Shown: one piece after another, positions 1 to 5,604 of the stretch
Numbering within the stretch: the first letter of the stretch is position 1
Layout: every line of letters starts with the position of its first letter
Source: Prevotella sp.
GTDB lineage: Bacteria > Bacteroidota > Bacteroidia > Bacteroidales > Bacteroidaceae
Reading direction: 5' to 3'
Assembly: GCA_022732315.1 (NCBI GenBank)
Contig: JAIJUV010000174.1
Coordinates: forward strand, 1-5,604
Length of the DNA stretch: 5,604 nt
Made by a program: the position numbers and the translations under genes
Notes under the pieces: model-generated
The model's input: only the letters and a program-made list of their open reading frames with translations
What the model was told of the DNA's origin: nothing
The model's database searches: none

Positions 1-852
1 GGACAGAACAACAAAAAGGATGCCATACACAAAAGAAAATGCGTTGATAGTATAAAGATAAATGGACAGTATCAGTAAAATCGTGCTAAAAATCCGCACT
101 ATAAGCTGTTGCAGCGCAATGTAAGGAGCTACTGCATAAACCAGCTTCAAATTGCCTTTGTTGCTATCCCAAATAGCAGCAGCAATAGATTGGGAACTAT
201 CCTTTTCAAAACCAAAGGATTTTACCACACCCATGCCTTGGATGTATTCCAAAACAGCTTCTACTAATCCCCTCTGTGCGCTCTGCCTTTTTTCTGCTGT
301 GGAAGTCGATTTTCGAGTAGCTGCTTCTGTCACCAGCAGGTAGCAGACAACACCAACCAGAGCGACAAGTCCAAGCTGCCAATTAAAAAGAAGCAGGAAC
401 AGAATAAGAACAACAGAATTGAAGAAGCCTCCAATCATATTGACTAATGCCACGGGTGCTGAACTTTCTACATCCCCTAATGTCGTGGTTACAATGCCGG
501 TTATCGTGCCGATATTATTCTTGTTGAAGTAGCCCATCGGAATATAGCGGAGGCGATCACCAATCGAAATACGCTTATCAGCTACCATGCCATATCCTAC
601 TACCGTCTGCTCATTCATGGAAAAGAAGGATGAGAAAATCCGTCCGGCGATGGAAAGCATCATCATACCCAGCGCCAGCCATACAGAAGTAAGACTGTGG
701 TTATCCGAAGCTAAAGCCTCTACAATGAAGTAGAGCGCGCCAAACTGAAATGACGCAAAAATACCGTTAAGAAAGGAAAAGAACAATGATTTTTTCAAAA
801 GCCCTTTCCGATTGCCTGCAAATGCAAATATTTTCTTTAATGTGCCAAGCAT
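1..852 (-). CDS. Half ABC transporter, exporter fold (membrane domain only; gene cut by window edge)
   Basis: My own translation of the minus strand from the ATG at 852-850 stays open for 284 codons to position 1, so the 3' part, including the whole ATPase domain, lies outside the window. It begins MLGTLKKIFAF. Hydrophobic segments fit the six-helix type-IV (exporter) membrane domain: about residues 24-45, 57-80, 137-157, 159-176 and 245-265, with a sixth starting near 270. Two cytoplasmic-loop signatures of half transporters are visible: PMGYFNKNN at 105-113 followed by GDVES near 126-130, and GMGVVKSFGFEKD at 206-218. The gene starts 12 bases after the stop of the preceding half transporter and shares its operon, so the two very likely form a heterodimer. 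The loop motifs recall the YbtP/YbtQ-IrtA/IrtB branch, but this is recognition by eye. Direction of transport and substrate are unknown. Confidence 0.9.
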   Translation of the reverse strand, partial: MLGTLKKIFAFAGNRKGLLKKSLFFSFLNGIFASFQFGALYFIVEALASDNHSLTSVWLALGMMMLSIAGRIFSSFFSMNEQTVVGYGMVADKRISIGDRLRYIPMGYFNKNNIGTITGIVTTTLGDVESSAPVALVNMIGGFFNSVVLILFLLLFNWQLGLVALVGVVCYLLVTEAATRKSTSTAEKRQSAQRGLVEAVLEYIQGMGVVKSFGFEKDSSQSIAAAIWDSNKGNLKLVYAVAPYIALQQLIVRIFSTILLILSIYLYTINAFSFVYGILFVVLS

Positions 853-856
853 GAAA

Positions 857-866
857 CCACCTCCTT
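857..866 (-). promoter_or_regulatory. Strong ribosome binding site overlapping the upstream stop codon
   Basis: The minus strand reads TAAGGAGGTGG here. The last two bases of the upstream gene's TAA stop (867-865) are the first two of AAGGAGGTGG, and AGGAGG lies 7 bases from the ATG at 852. This fixes the start of the second half transporter. It also implies that ribosomes ending on the first half transporter finish on top of the next initiation site, which suits near-equal synthesis of two heterodimer partners (inference). Confidence 0.85.
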
Positions 867-2610
867 ACGCTTCATCTCTTGCACCAATGTGCGCCTGCCA
901 CATATCCTTGTAAAGCGGACAATGAGCCAGTAATTGTTCATGGGTGCCTTGTGCTTCAATATTTCCTGCATTGACTACCACAATGTTATCTGCGCCTGTG
1001 ATTGTAGAAAGCCGATGGGCAATTACAATCAGTGTCTTTCCGGCAGTTAATGCAGAAATTGCTTTCTGGACGATTGCTTCATTCTCTGGATCAATGAAAG
1101 CTGTTGCCTCGTCTAAAATCACGATGGGAGCGTCTTTCAGCATAGCGCGGGCAATGGCAATTCGCTGGCGCTCACCGCCGGAAAGTTGGGAGCCGCTGCT
1201 GCCGACAATCGTTTCATAACCTTTATCCAGTCCACGAATAAAGCTGTCACAGCCGCTTCGGATTGCTGCTTTTTCAACTTCTTGATCAGATGCGCCTGGT
1301 TTTCCAATACGGATATTTTCACGGATACTGCGGTTAAACAGGTAGTTGTCCTGGGATACATAGGAAATTTGTTCCGAAAGCTGTGACAACGGAACCTCTG
1401 TCAGCTCATGACCACCCAAAGTAATGCTGCCGCTGGTAACATCCCAATACCCGGCAATTAGTTTTGCAATCGTAGACTTGCCGGAACCGGAAGGCCCCAC
1501 AAAGGCGGTCATCGTTCCGGGGCGGATGGAAAGATTTATGCCATGCAAAACTTCCTGCTGTTTATCATAAGAAAAAGATACATTCTTGAGTTCAATTTCT
1601 AAATCACCAAACGCAACAGGCTTATTGGCATGGTGAAGTTCTTCGGCATTTAAGATACTGTCGATTTCCTCTGTATTTTTTCCCAGCATAGCCAAAGAGC
1701 CGGTGAAAGAAAAAGCCTCCATGATTGGCCCCACAAGTCCAAGGGAAAAGATAACCGCCGCCATAAAGGTCACGGTTTCCAAACTGCCGGAAAGCCAAAG
1801 AACCATACCGCCTGGAAGAACGCTTAAAAGTACGGATGGGATCACTGCATTATAAGAACACATGGTTTTCTGACTGTTAGCCATCCATTTTATGTAGTAA
1901 TCTGCATTGCCCCGGACAGCATCCGCATATTTCTCATAGGAACCTGCCGACTGGCTGAATGCTTTGACTACCTCAATACCGCCGATATACTCTACAACAG
2001 CGTCGGCCATTTTCTTGCTGGCGGCCATTGCACCTGCGCCTTCTGTGGCATAGTTCCGCATACCGATGGACATAATGACCAACCCGATAAACAGGGTTGC
2101 CAGGGAAAGGAGCGCCATCCGCCAATCCAAAACGAACAGGTACACAATGATAAACAGCGGCACCAACATATTTGAGGTCATTTCCGGCAGGAGATGGGCA
2201 AACGGCACTTCCATACCTTCTATCCGGTCAACAATAATGCTTTTATAGTGGCCGGATGGGGTGTCCAAAATCGTTCCCATTGGAACCTTTGCGAGTTTTT
2301 CCACAACACGCACCCGCAGATCCCGCAGCGTACTATACGCCGCATTATGGGAAATTACTGTTGACAGGTTTGAAAAAAGCACCTTCCCGCAATATCCGGT
2401 CAAAGCCACAAGACATACAGGCAGATATGCAGAGAAGGCAGTCTCTCCTGCGAACATTTTAGAAATGACATTAACAACACAAAAATACGGTATCATCTGG
2501 CAGGCCACACCGAGAATTGCCAGGATAATACTGAAAACAAATTTGCCGTGATGAGCCTTCCCCCAGCTCCAAAGAGTGCCGAGGGGAGAACCCTTTTTCT
2601 GTTCTTTCAC
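865..2610 (-). CDS. Half ABC transporter, exporter fold (membrane domain fused to ATPase)
   Basis: A complete 581-residue half transporter, the usual length for the family. The membrane domain occupies about residues 20-305, with helices near 24-50, 60-85, 145-162, 164-185, 254-275 and 279-305. The ATPase domain follows at about 338-575. All nucleotide-site motifs are present: A-loop Tyr348, Walker A GPSGSGKST (372-380), Q-loop Gln420, signature LSGGERQ (476-482), Walker B VILDE (497-501, catalytic Glu501) and switch His532. The D-loop reads AFID (503-506), not the common SALD. Translation starts at GTG 2610-2608: an in-frame TAA lies just upstream and AGAAGGAGG sits at the right distance. 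It lies 25 bases after the ECF ATPase gene and 12 before its probable heterodimer partner. Overall it resembles the YbtPQ/IrtAB-type transporters linked to siderophores, but a multidrug or peptide exporter cannot be excluded. Confidence 0.93.
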   Translation of the reverse strand: MKEQKKGSPLGTLWSWGKAHHGKFVFSIILAILGVACQMIPYFCVVNVISKMFAGETAFSAYLPVCLVALTGYCGKVLFSNLSTVISHNAAYSTLRDLRVRVVEKLAKVPMGTILDTPSGHYKSIIVDRIEGMEVPFAHLLPEMTSNMLVPLFIIVYLFVLDWRMALLSLATLFIGLVIMSIGMRNYATEGAGAMAASKKMADAVVEYIGGIEVVKAFSQSAGSYEKYADAVRGNADYYIKWMANSQKTMCSYNAVIPSVLLSVLPGGMVLWLSGSLETVTFMAAVIFSLGLVGPIMEAFSFTGSLAMLGKNTEEIDSILNAEELHHANKPVAFGDLEIELKNVSFSYDKQQEVLHGINLSIRPGTMTAFVGPSGSGKSTIAKLIAGYWDVTSGSITLGGHELTEVPLSQLSEQISYVSQDNYLFNRSIRENIRIGKPGASDQEVEKAAIRSGCDSFIRGLDKGYETIVGSSGSQLSGGERQRIAIARAMLKDAPIVILDEATAFIDPENEAIVQKAISALTAGKTLIVIAHRLSTITGADNIVVVNAGNIEAQGTHEQLLAHCPLYKDMWQAHIGARDEA

Positions 2611-2620
2611 AACTTATCAA

Positions 2621-2629
2621 CCTCCTTCT
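2621..2629 (-). promoter_or_regulatory. Ribosome binding site that fixes a GTG start
   Basis: The minus strand reads AGAAGGAGG, about 10 bases before the GTG at 2610-2608. Reading upstream in frame from the GTG gives GTT and then TAA, so no earlier start is possible. The protein therefore begins at GTG or is shorter than its family. The strong site probably compensates for the weaker start codon. Confidence 0.8.
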
Positions 2630-2635
2630 GAAATA

Positions 2636-4144
2636 TTAGCCGACTTCCTGCGCCCGCCCCTCAGTGATTCGGATAATCTTATCACAGCATAAAGCAATCA
2701 GTTCCGGGTCATGGGTCGATACAAATATAGTCTTTCCTTCGGCCGCCAGTCTTTTCAAAAGTTCCGCTACCTCACGCATGTGGCGGTAATCCAGTCCAGA
2801 TGTAGGCTCATCGAAAAGTAAAATCTGCGCCTGTGCTGCAATCGCAGATGCAATCGCTACCCGTTGCTTTTGTCCTCCTGACAAAGCCATTGGATGTTTT
2901 TCCTTGTATTCATCCAGATCAAGGCTTTCTAAAATTTTTTCGGCTGCCTTCTCATCAGGGTGTTCCATTGACAGAAGCACTTCGGAGAGAACACTGTTTG
3001 TAAATAGCTGATGGTTTACATCCTGCATAACCATATAGCAAATCTTTGTCAACTGCCGCCCATGATATGTTCTGCCTGAGACTTCAACAGTCCCTATACA
3101 AGTCTTTTCTAGCCCGCATAAGCAGCGAAGAAAGGTTGATTTTCCAGAGCCGTTATCCCCAATCACTCCGACGATTTTCCCTTTTTCAATTTGAAGATGT
3201 GGTATCCGTAAATCGCAAATTTCTTCATCTTCTGGTGTCAGCTTTTTCTTTACAAAAAGATATTTTCGCGGTGTGTAGGTGAAATAGAAATCCGTAAGGC
3301 ACAACAGTTCATCTCCGTCAATGCCTGTTTCCAGATTTCTCTGATCTGCGGGATTTTCATTGCCTGACTTTGAAACATTAGAGAATTGCCGGATATAGCG
3401 TTCCTCCAATGTAACAGGCCGAAGTTCATAGGATTTCAATTCCTTTTCTGTAAGCTGAGAAAATTCCTGCCTTGTCCATTCGTTGACGATACGGCCTTTT
3501 TCCATATAAACGGCCCGGTCAATAATATCTTTCAGATACCATAGGCGGTGTTCTGAAATGATGATCGTCTTGCCTTGAGATTTCCAAAGCTGCATAGCAT
3601 CACGCAGATCGCGGATTGCCGCCCAATCCAAGTTTGAGGATGGCTCATCCAAAATGATGATGTCCGGTAAGAGAGCCGCTACCGATGCACAGGCAATCTT
3701 TTGTTTTTCACCGCCAGATAAGTCGAAAAGGCTGCGTCCCAAAAGATCATTTAGATTTAACTCCTGAACTACCTGCTTTTTTCTGGTTAAAATTTCCGGC
3801 TTTGGCAAGCCGATATTTTCAGGTCCAAAGACCACTTCGCCGTCTGTGTCTACGGAAAAGAATTGGCTGCGGGGATTTTGGAAAACAGACCCGACAATTC
3901 CGGCCAGATTATAAAGTTCCTGCTGCTTGATGTCTAATCCATTCACATAAACATCCCCGGTAAGCTCGCCCTTGAAAAAATGGGGGATAAGACCATTGAT
4001 AAGCCTCGTCACAGTTGTTTTACCACAGCCTGATGCACCGCACAAAAGAATACATTCTCCGTCTGTAACAGACAGATTAAAATCACAAAGCCCCGCTTGG
4101 TCTAATCCTGAATAATGAAAATTTACATTTTTTATCTCAATCAT
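2636..4144 (-). CDS. Fused dual-domain ECF-type ABC ATPase (A-A' in one chain)
   Basis: A 502-residue cytoplasmic protein with two tandem ABC ATPase domains, about twice a single ECF A subunit. Domain 1 (about 1-235) has Walker A GASGCGKTT (36-44), Gln89 in VFQNPRSQFF, signature LSGGEKQ (142-148), Walker B IIILDEP (162-168), D-loop SNLD (170-173) and His199. Domain 2 (about 279-498) has Walker A GDNGSGKST (329-337), Gln374 in MQDVNHQLF, signature LSGGQKQ (421-427), Walker B ILLFDEP (441-447), D-loop SGLD and His478. All motifs are intact in both, so both ATP sites should be competent. The QNP..QFF/QD..HQLF pattern after the Q-loop is typical of ECF/cobalt-type ATPases. The domains are joined by a polar linker near 240-278. 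The gene follows the T component by 16 bases with only a weak ribosome site (GGAAGTGGGA), so it probably depends on coupling. It should power the S-T module encoded just upstream. Confidence 0.94.
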   Translation of the reverse strand: MIEIKNVNFHYSGLDQAGLCDFNLSVTDGECILLCGASGCGKTTVTRLINGLIPHFFKGELTGDVYVNGLDIKQQELYNLAGIVGSVFQNPRSQFFSVDTDGEVVFGPENIGLPKPEILTRKKQVVQELNLNDLLGRSLFDLSGGEKQKIACASVAALLPDIIILDEPSSNLDWAAIRDLRDAMQLWKSQGKTIIISEHRLWYLKDIIDRAVYMEKGRIVNEWTRQEFSQLTEKELKSYELRPVTLEERYIRQFSNVSKSGNENPADQRNLETGIDGDELLCLTDFYFTYTPRKYLFVKKKLTPEDEEICDLRIPHLQIEKGKIVGVIGDNGSGKSTFLRCLCGLEKTCIGTVEVSGRTYHGRQLTKICYMVMQDVNHQLFTNSVLSEVLLSMEHPDEKAAEKILESLDLDEYKEKHPMALSGGQKQRVAIASAIAAQAQILLFDEPTSGLDYRHMREVAELLKRLAAEGKTIFVSTHDPELIALCCDKIIRITEGRAQEVG

Positions 4145-4160
4145 ATCATCCCACTTCCAC

Positions 4161-4883
4161 TCACACCGAAAGGTAAATATATAAAATTGACAACACTAAA
4201 GTTACTGCAATTATCACATAATCTTTGCTCTGGAATCCAATCTCACAAACATTCGTCCTTTTTACCGGGGCTCCAAGGCCTCTGGTGACTGCCGCCGCTG
4301 ATAACTCGTCCCCGATACTGATACAGGAAAACAGCAGAGGAACTAAGCGATATTCAATCATTTTCGTTACCTTGCCGCCGCCAAAAGTAATTCCTCTCAT
4401 ACGCATAGCATCACGGATTGACCGGTATTCCTCTGACAATGTAGGAAAAAAGCGCATCATTACGGCAATAGAAATTGCAAGTCCTTGTGGCAGGCGCATA
4501 CGGTTCATAGCAGCCATAAATTCACTGATTTTTGTTGTTGAAATGCAGTACCAGACCATAATCATCGTTGGTGCAAACTGCGTAATCATGTAGCATAGAA
4601 ACAGTATCAACATGCCCGCTATGCCCCCGATGTTTTCCTGTGTAATCTCCATAAGCCATGTAGCCAAAATGAAAAGAACAGTAAATCTTGCGCCTACATG
4701 GGGTTTCCCTTCCAGGCAGACCAGAACCACAGGAATGTAGGTCATGACGGCCCGGACAATATAAGCCGGGGCATCCGTTACATCAATCATTACAACAACG
4801 GAAAACAAAATCAGCAAAAGCAGTTTTGTTCTCGGATCAAGATGGAAGCGGATATTGAGGCTTTTTCTATATCCATTTTCCAT
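4161..4883 (-). CDS. ECF transporter transmembrane T component
   Basis: A 240-residue integral membrane protein of the CbiQ/EcfT family. LDPRTKLLLL (15-24) is the conserved N-terminal signature leading into the first helix. Hydrophobic segments lie near 20-36, 40-57, 64-80, 88-116 and 222-239. Between them, the cytoplasmic coupling region carries two Arg-Gly motifs, AMRMRG (159-164) and AAVTRGLG (197-204), which match the paired A-R-G motifs that dock into the two ATPase domains in this family. The ATG at 4883 directly abuts the TAA stop of the S component, with no base between. A near-consensus AAGGCGGG (4894-4901) inside the end of that gene serves as ribosome site. T links S to the fused ATPase and transmits the conformational change that turns S over in the membrane (family knowledge). 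Confidence 0.93.
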   Translation of the reverse strand: MENGYRKSLNIRFHLDPRTKLLLLILFSVVVMIDVTDAPAYIVRAVMTYIPVVLVCLEGKPHVGARFTVLFILATWLMEITQENIGGIAGMLILFLCYMITQFAPTMIMVWYCISTTKISEFMAAMNRMRLPQGLAISIAVMMRFFPTLSEEYRSIRDAMRMRGITFGGGKVTKMIEYRLVPLLFSCISIGDELSAAAVTRGLGAPVKRTNVCEIGFQSKDYVIIAVTLVLSILYIYLSV

Positions 4884-5474
4884 TTACACAATTCCCGCCT
4901 TTTCAAAGTTCTTCCGTACAACGGCCTTACCAATAAACGCACCGATTACTCCGCACACAAAGCAGAGCAGAATAATGACTGGATATGTAGCGGGAGTTAC
5001 GAGCGTAAACAGAGTATCGGCAAAAGAAGCATCAAATCCGCCTTCAATCAGACTTTGCTTATAAGAATCTGCCGTGAGGACGAGAGGAAGATAACTTGCA
5101 CTAACCCAAAGATTGAATACGCCGCAGCTGATAACGTTTTTTTTCCAGCTTTTATATTTCCCGGACTTGGCAATCAAATCTGCAATCACTCCTGCTGCAA
5201 TACAAATAGGTGCGCCAAGAAAGCCCATACCAAAGATAAACAACAGGATTGCAACAATAACCGATGTTATTGTAAGCATCCCAAACTTCTCGATCCGCGC
5301 ATAGTAGAGCATCATCGGAATACCAGTGACAATCGGGATGAGAACCGCATAACCGGCGACGATAAACGGGGACAGAAATCCGAGATACATGATAACCATC
5401 TGCACAACCCACAGGATCGCGGTAAAGATACCAATGGTGATGAAATCTCTTGCCTTTAGTTTCTTTTCATTCAT
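4884..5474 (-). CDS. ECF transporter S component, Trep_Strep/MptD-like (substrate unknown)
   Basis: A 196-residue, very hydrophobic protein of typical S-component length, with about six membrane segments (near 11-31, 35-57, 66-83, 85-103, 112-134 and 159-183). It begins MNEKKLKARDFITIGIF; the K-L-x-x-R-D-F-I-x-I-G-I-F pattern is one I associate with the Trep_Strep (MptD) family of putative S components. Helix 1 carries a small-xxx-small pair (Gly15/Ala19), like the AxxxA contact with T known in other S components. It is the first gene of the operon, directly followed by T and the fused ATPase, which is the arrangement of a dedicated ECF transporter. The ATG at 5474 has AGGAGG 8 bases upstream. 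The family's ligand is not established to my knowledge, and no residue here identifies it. Confidence is high for an S component, moderate for the subfamily. Confidence 0.88.
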   Translation of the reverse strand: MNEKKLKARDFITIGIFTAILWVVQMVIMYLGFLSPFIVAGYAVLIPIVTGIPMMLYYARIEKFGMLTITSVIVAILLFIFGMGFLGAPICIAAGVIADLIAKSGKYKSWKKNVISCGVFNLWVSASYLPLVLTADSYKQSLIEGGFDASFADTLFTLVTPATYPVIILLCFVCGVIGAFIGKAVVRKNFEKAGIV

Positions 5475-5482
5475 GAGAATGT

Positions 5483-5488
5483 CCTCCT
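5483..5488 (-). promoter_or_regulatory. Ribosome binding site of the first operon gene
   Basis: AGGAGG on the minus strand, 8 bases before the ATG at 5474. It supports this start over the out-of-frame ATG four bases downstream. Confidence 0.8.
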
Positions 5489-5499
5489 AACCTTTTATT

Positions 5500-5514
5500 G
5501 TGATTAGACATCAC
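5500..5514 (-). repeat. Short inverted repeat in the operon leader (possible operator)
   Basis: On the minus strand the sequence is GTGAT-GTCTA-ATCAC, a perfect 5-base inverted repeat with a 5-base centre. It falls just downstream of the predicted transcription start, upstream of the ribosome site. It could be an operator half-site pair or a weak hairpin. At this size chance occurrence is possible. Confidence 0.35.
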
Positions 5515-5523
5515 TAACTACAA

Positions 5524-5555
5524 AGAAGTATAACATACCTGCTTTCTGTACTTCT
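5524..5555 (-). repeat. Perfect 7-base inverted repeat spanning the promoter
   Basis: The arms are AGAAGTA (5524-5530) and TACTTCT (5549-5555) as read on the plus strand, separated by 18 bases. One arm overlaps the -10 box and the other occupies the -35 position, so a dimeric regulator bound here would directly control RNA polymerase. No regulator gene is in the window. Confidence 0.45.
5527..5535 (-). promoter_or_regulatory. Putative extended -10 promoter of the operon
   Basis: The minus strand reads TGTTATACT: a -10 box TATACT (one mismatch to TATAAT) preceded by TGn, the extended -10 form. The region 16-18 bases upstream has no good -35 hexamer; the best is TAGAAG at 18-base spacing, with 3 of 6 matches. 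Extended -10 promoters can work with a poor -35, or an activator may be needed. Transcription would begin near 5518-5521, giving a leader of about 45 bases. Confidence 0.55.
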
Positions 5556-5559
5556 ATCC

Positions 5560-5586
5560 CTATATCAGCATTTTAGCCCCATATAG
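5560..5586. repeat. Inverted repeat CTATAT/ATATAG upstream of the promoter
   Basis: Perfect 6-base arms at 5560-5565 and 5581-5586, separated by 15 bases. The sequence is AT-rich and the match may be accidental. If functional, it would be an upstream activator site or part of the end of a neighbouring unit. No coding sequence is visible between 5475 and 5604 on either strand. Confidence 0.2.
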
Positions 5587-5604
5587 CAACGAGTTTTCAA
5601 CTTG

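Noticed and set aside
152..343. Short plus-strand open frame near the left edge
   Set aside because: It is antisense to the truncated second half transporter, whose minus-strand frame is open for 284 codons with good membrane-domain motifs.
1137..1361. Minus-strand open frame of 74 codons in another frame inside the first half transporter
   Set aside because: It overlaps the ATPase motifs of the real gene, and its product shows no domain.
2611..2635. Possible terminator or internal promoter between the ECF ATPase and the half transporters
   Set aside because: The 25-base gap holds only a ribosome site; there is no hairpin with a T-tract and no -10/-35 pair.
4225..4593. Plus-strand open frame of 122 codons opposite the T gene
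   Set aside because: It lies entirely inside the T component, which has clear family motifs. I recognise no domain in its product.
4698..5459. Open frame of 253 codons on the plus strand, opposite the S and T genes
   Set aside because: It is antisense to two well-supported membrane protein genes. Its predicted product is a low-complexity mix of Asn, His, Lys, Arg, Asp and Cys, as expected from reading hydrophobic codons backwards, and it resembles no protein I know.
5475..5520. Riboswitch in the operon leader
   Set aside because: The predicted leader is only about 45 bases and shows no conserved aptamer elements (for example of TPP, FMN or cobalamin), so it is too short for the vitamin riboswitches common before ECF genes.
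1..5604. Antibiotic-resistance ABC pair or mobile element cargo
   Set aside because: Half-transporter pairs can confer drug efflux, but co-transcription with an ECF importer argues against it. No transposase, integrase, relaxase or terminal repeat is visible.

Overview
The window holds one tightly packed transport operon, read entirely on the minus strand (right to left). Intergenic gaps run from 0 to 25 bases and there is no internal terminator. The strong AAGGAGG-type ribosome binding sites, moderate base composition and protein families point to a Firmicute, most likely a gut-type Clostridia/Lachnospiraceae or a related low-to-mid GC Gram-positive. This is inference, since the window carries no rRNA or other taxonomic marker. 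No mobile-element gene, tRNA, rRNA or CRISPR array is visible.

Layout in transcription order. A promoter/operator region of about 110 bases at the right edge (5491-5604) contains an extended -10 box and several short inverted repeats. Gene 1 (5474-4884) is a small six-helix membrane protein resembling the substrate-binding S component of energy-coupling factor (ECF) transporters, of the Trep_Strep/MptD type. Gene 2 (4883-4161) is the ECF transmembrane T component. Gene 3 (4144-2636) is a single polypeptide carrying two complete ABC ATPase domains, i.e. a fused ECF A-A' pair. Gene 4 (2610-865, GTG start) is a full-length half ABC transporter of exporter fold (six-helix membrane domain plus ATPase). 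Gene 5 (852 to beyond position 1) is a second half transporter, cut by the window edge after 284 codons, so its ATPase domain is not visible.

How they may work together. Genes 1-3 form a complete, dedicated (group I) ECF uptake transporter: S binds the substrate, T couples, and the fused ATPase drives. Genes 4 and 5 are adjacent, co-translated half transporters and very probably form a heterodimer. Exporter-fold heterodimers can export, but the IrtAB/YbtPQ branch imports metal-siderophore complexes. A five-gene S-T-A-ABC-ABC operon therefore suggests handling of one scarce ligand, plausibly a metal chelate, heme or related cofactor, by two transporters. The substrate cannot be read from the sequence. 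The operator-like repeats around the promoter suggest regulation by a dimeric DNA-binding protein whose gene is not in the window.
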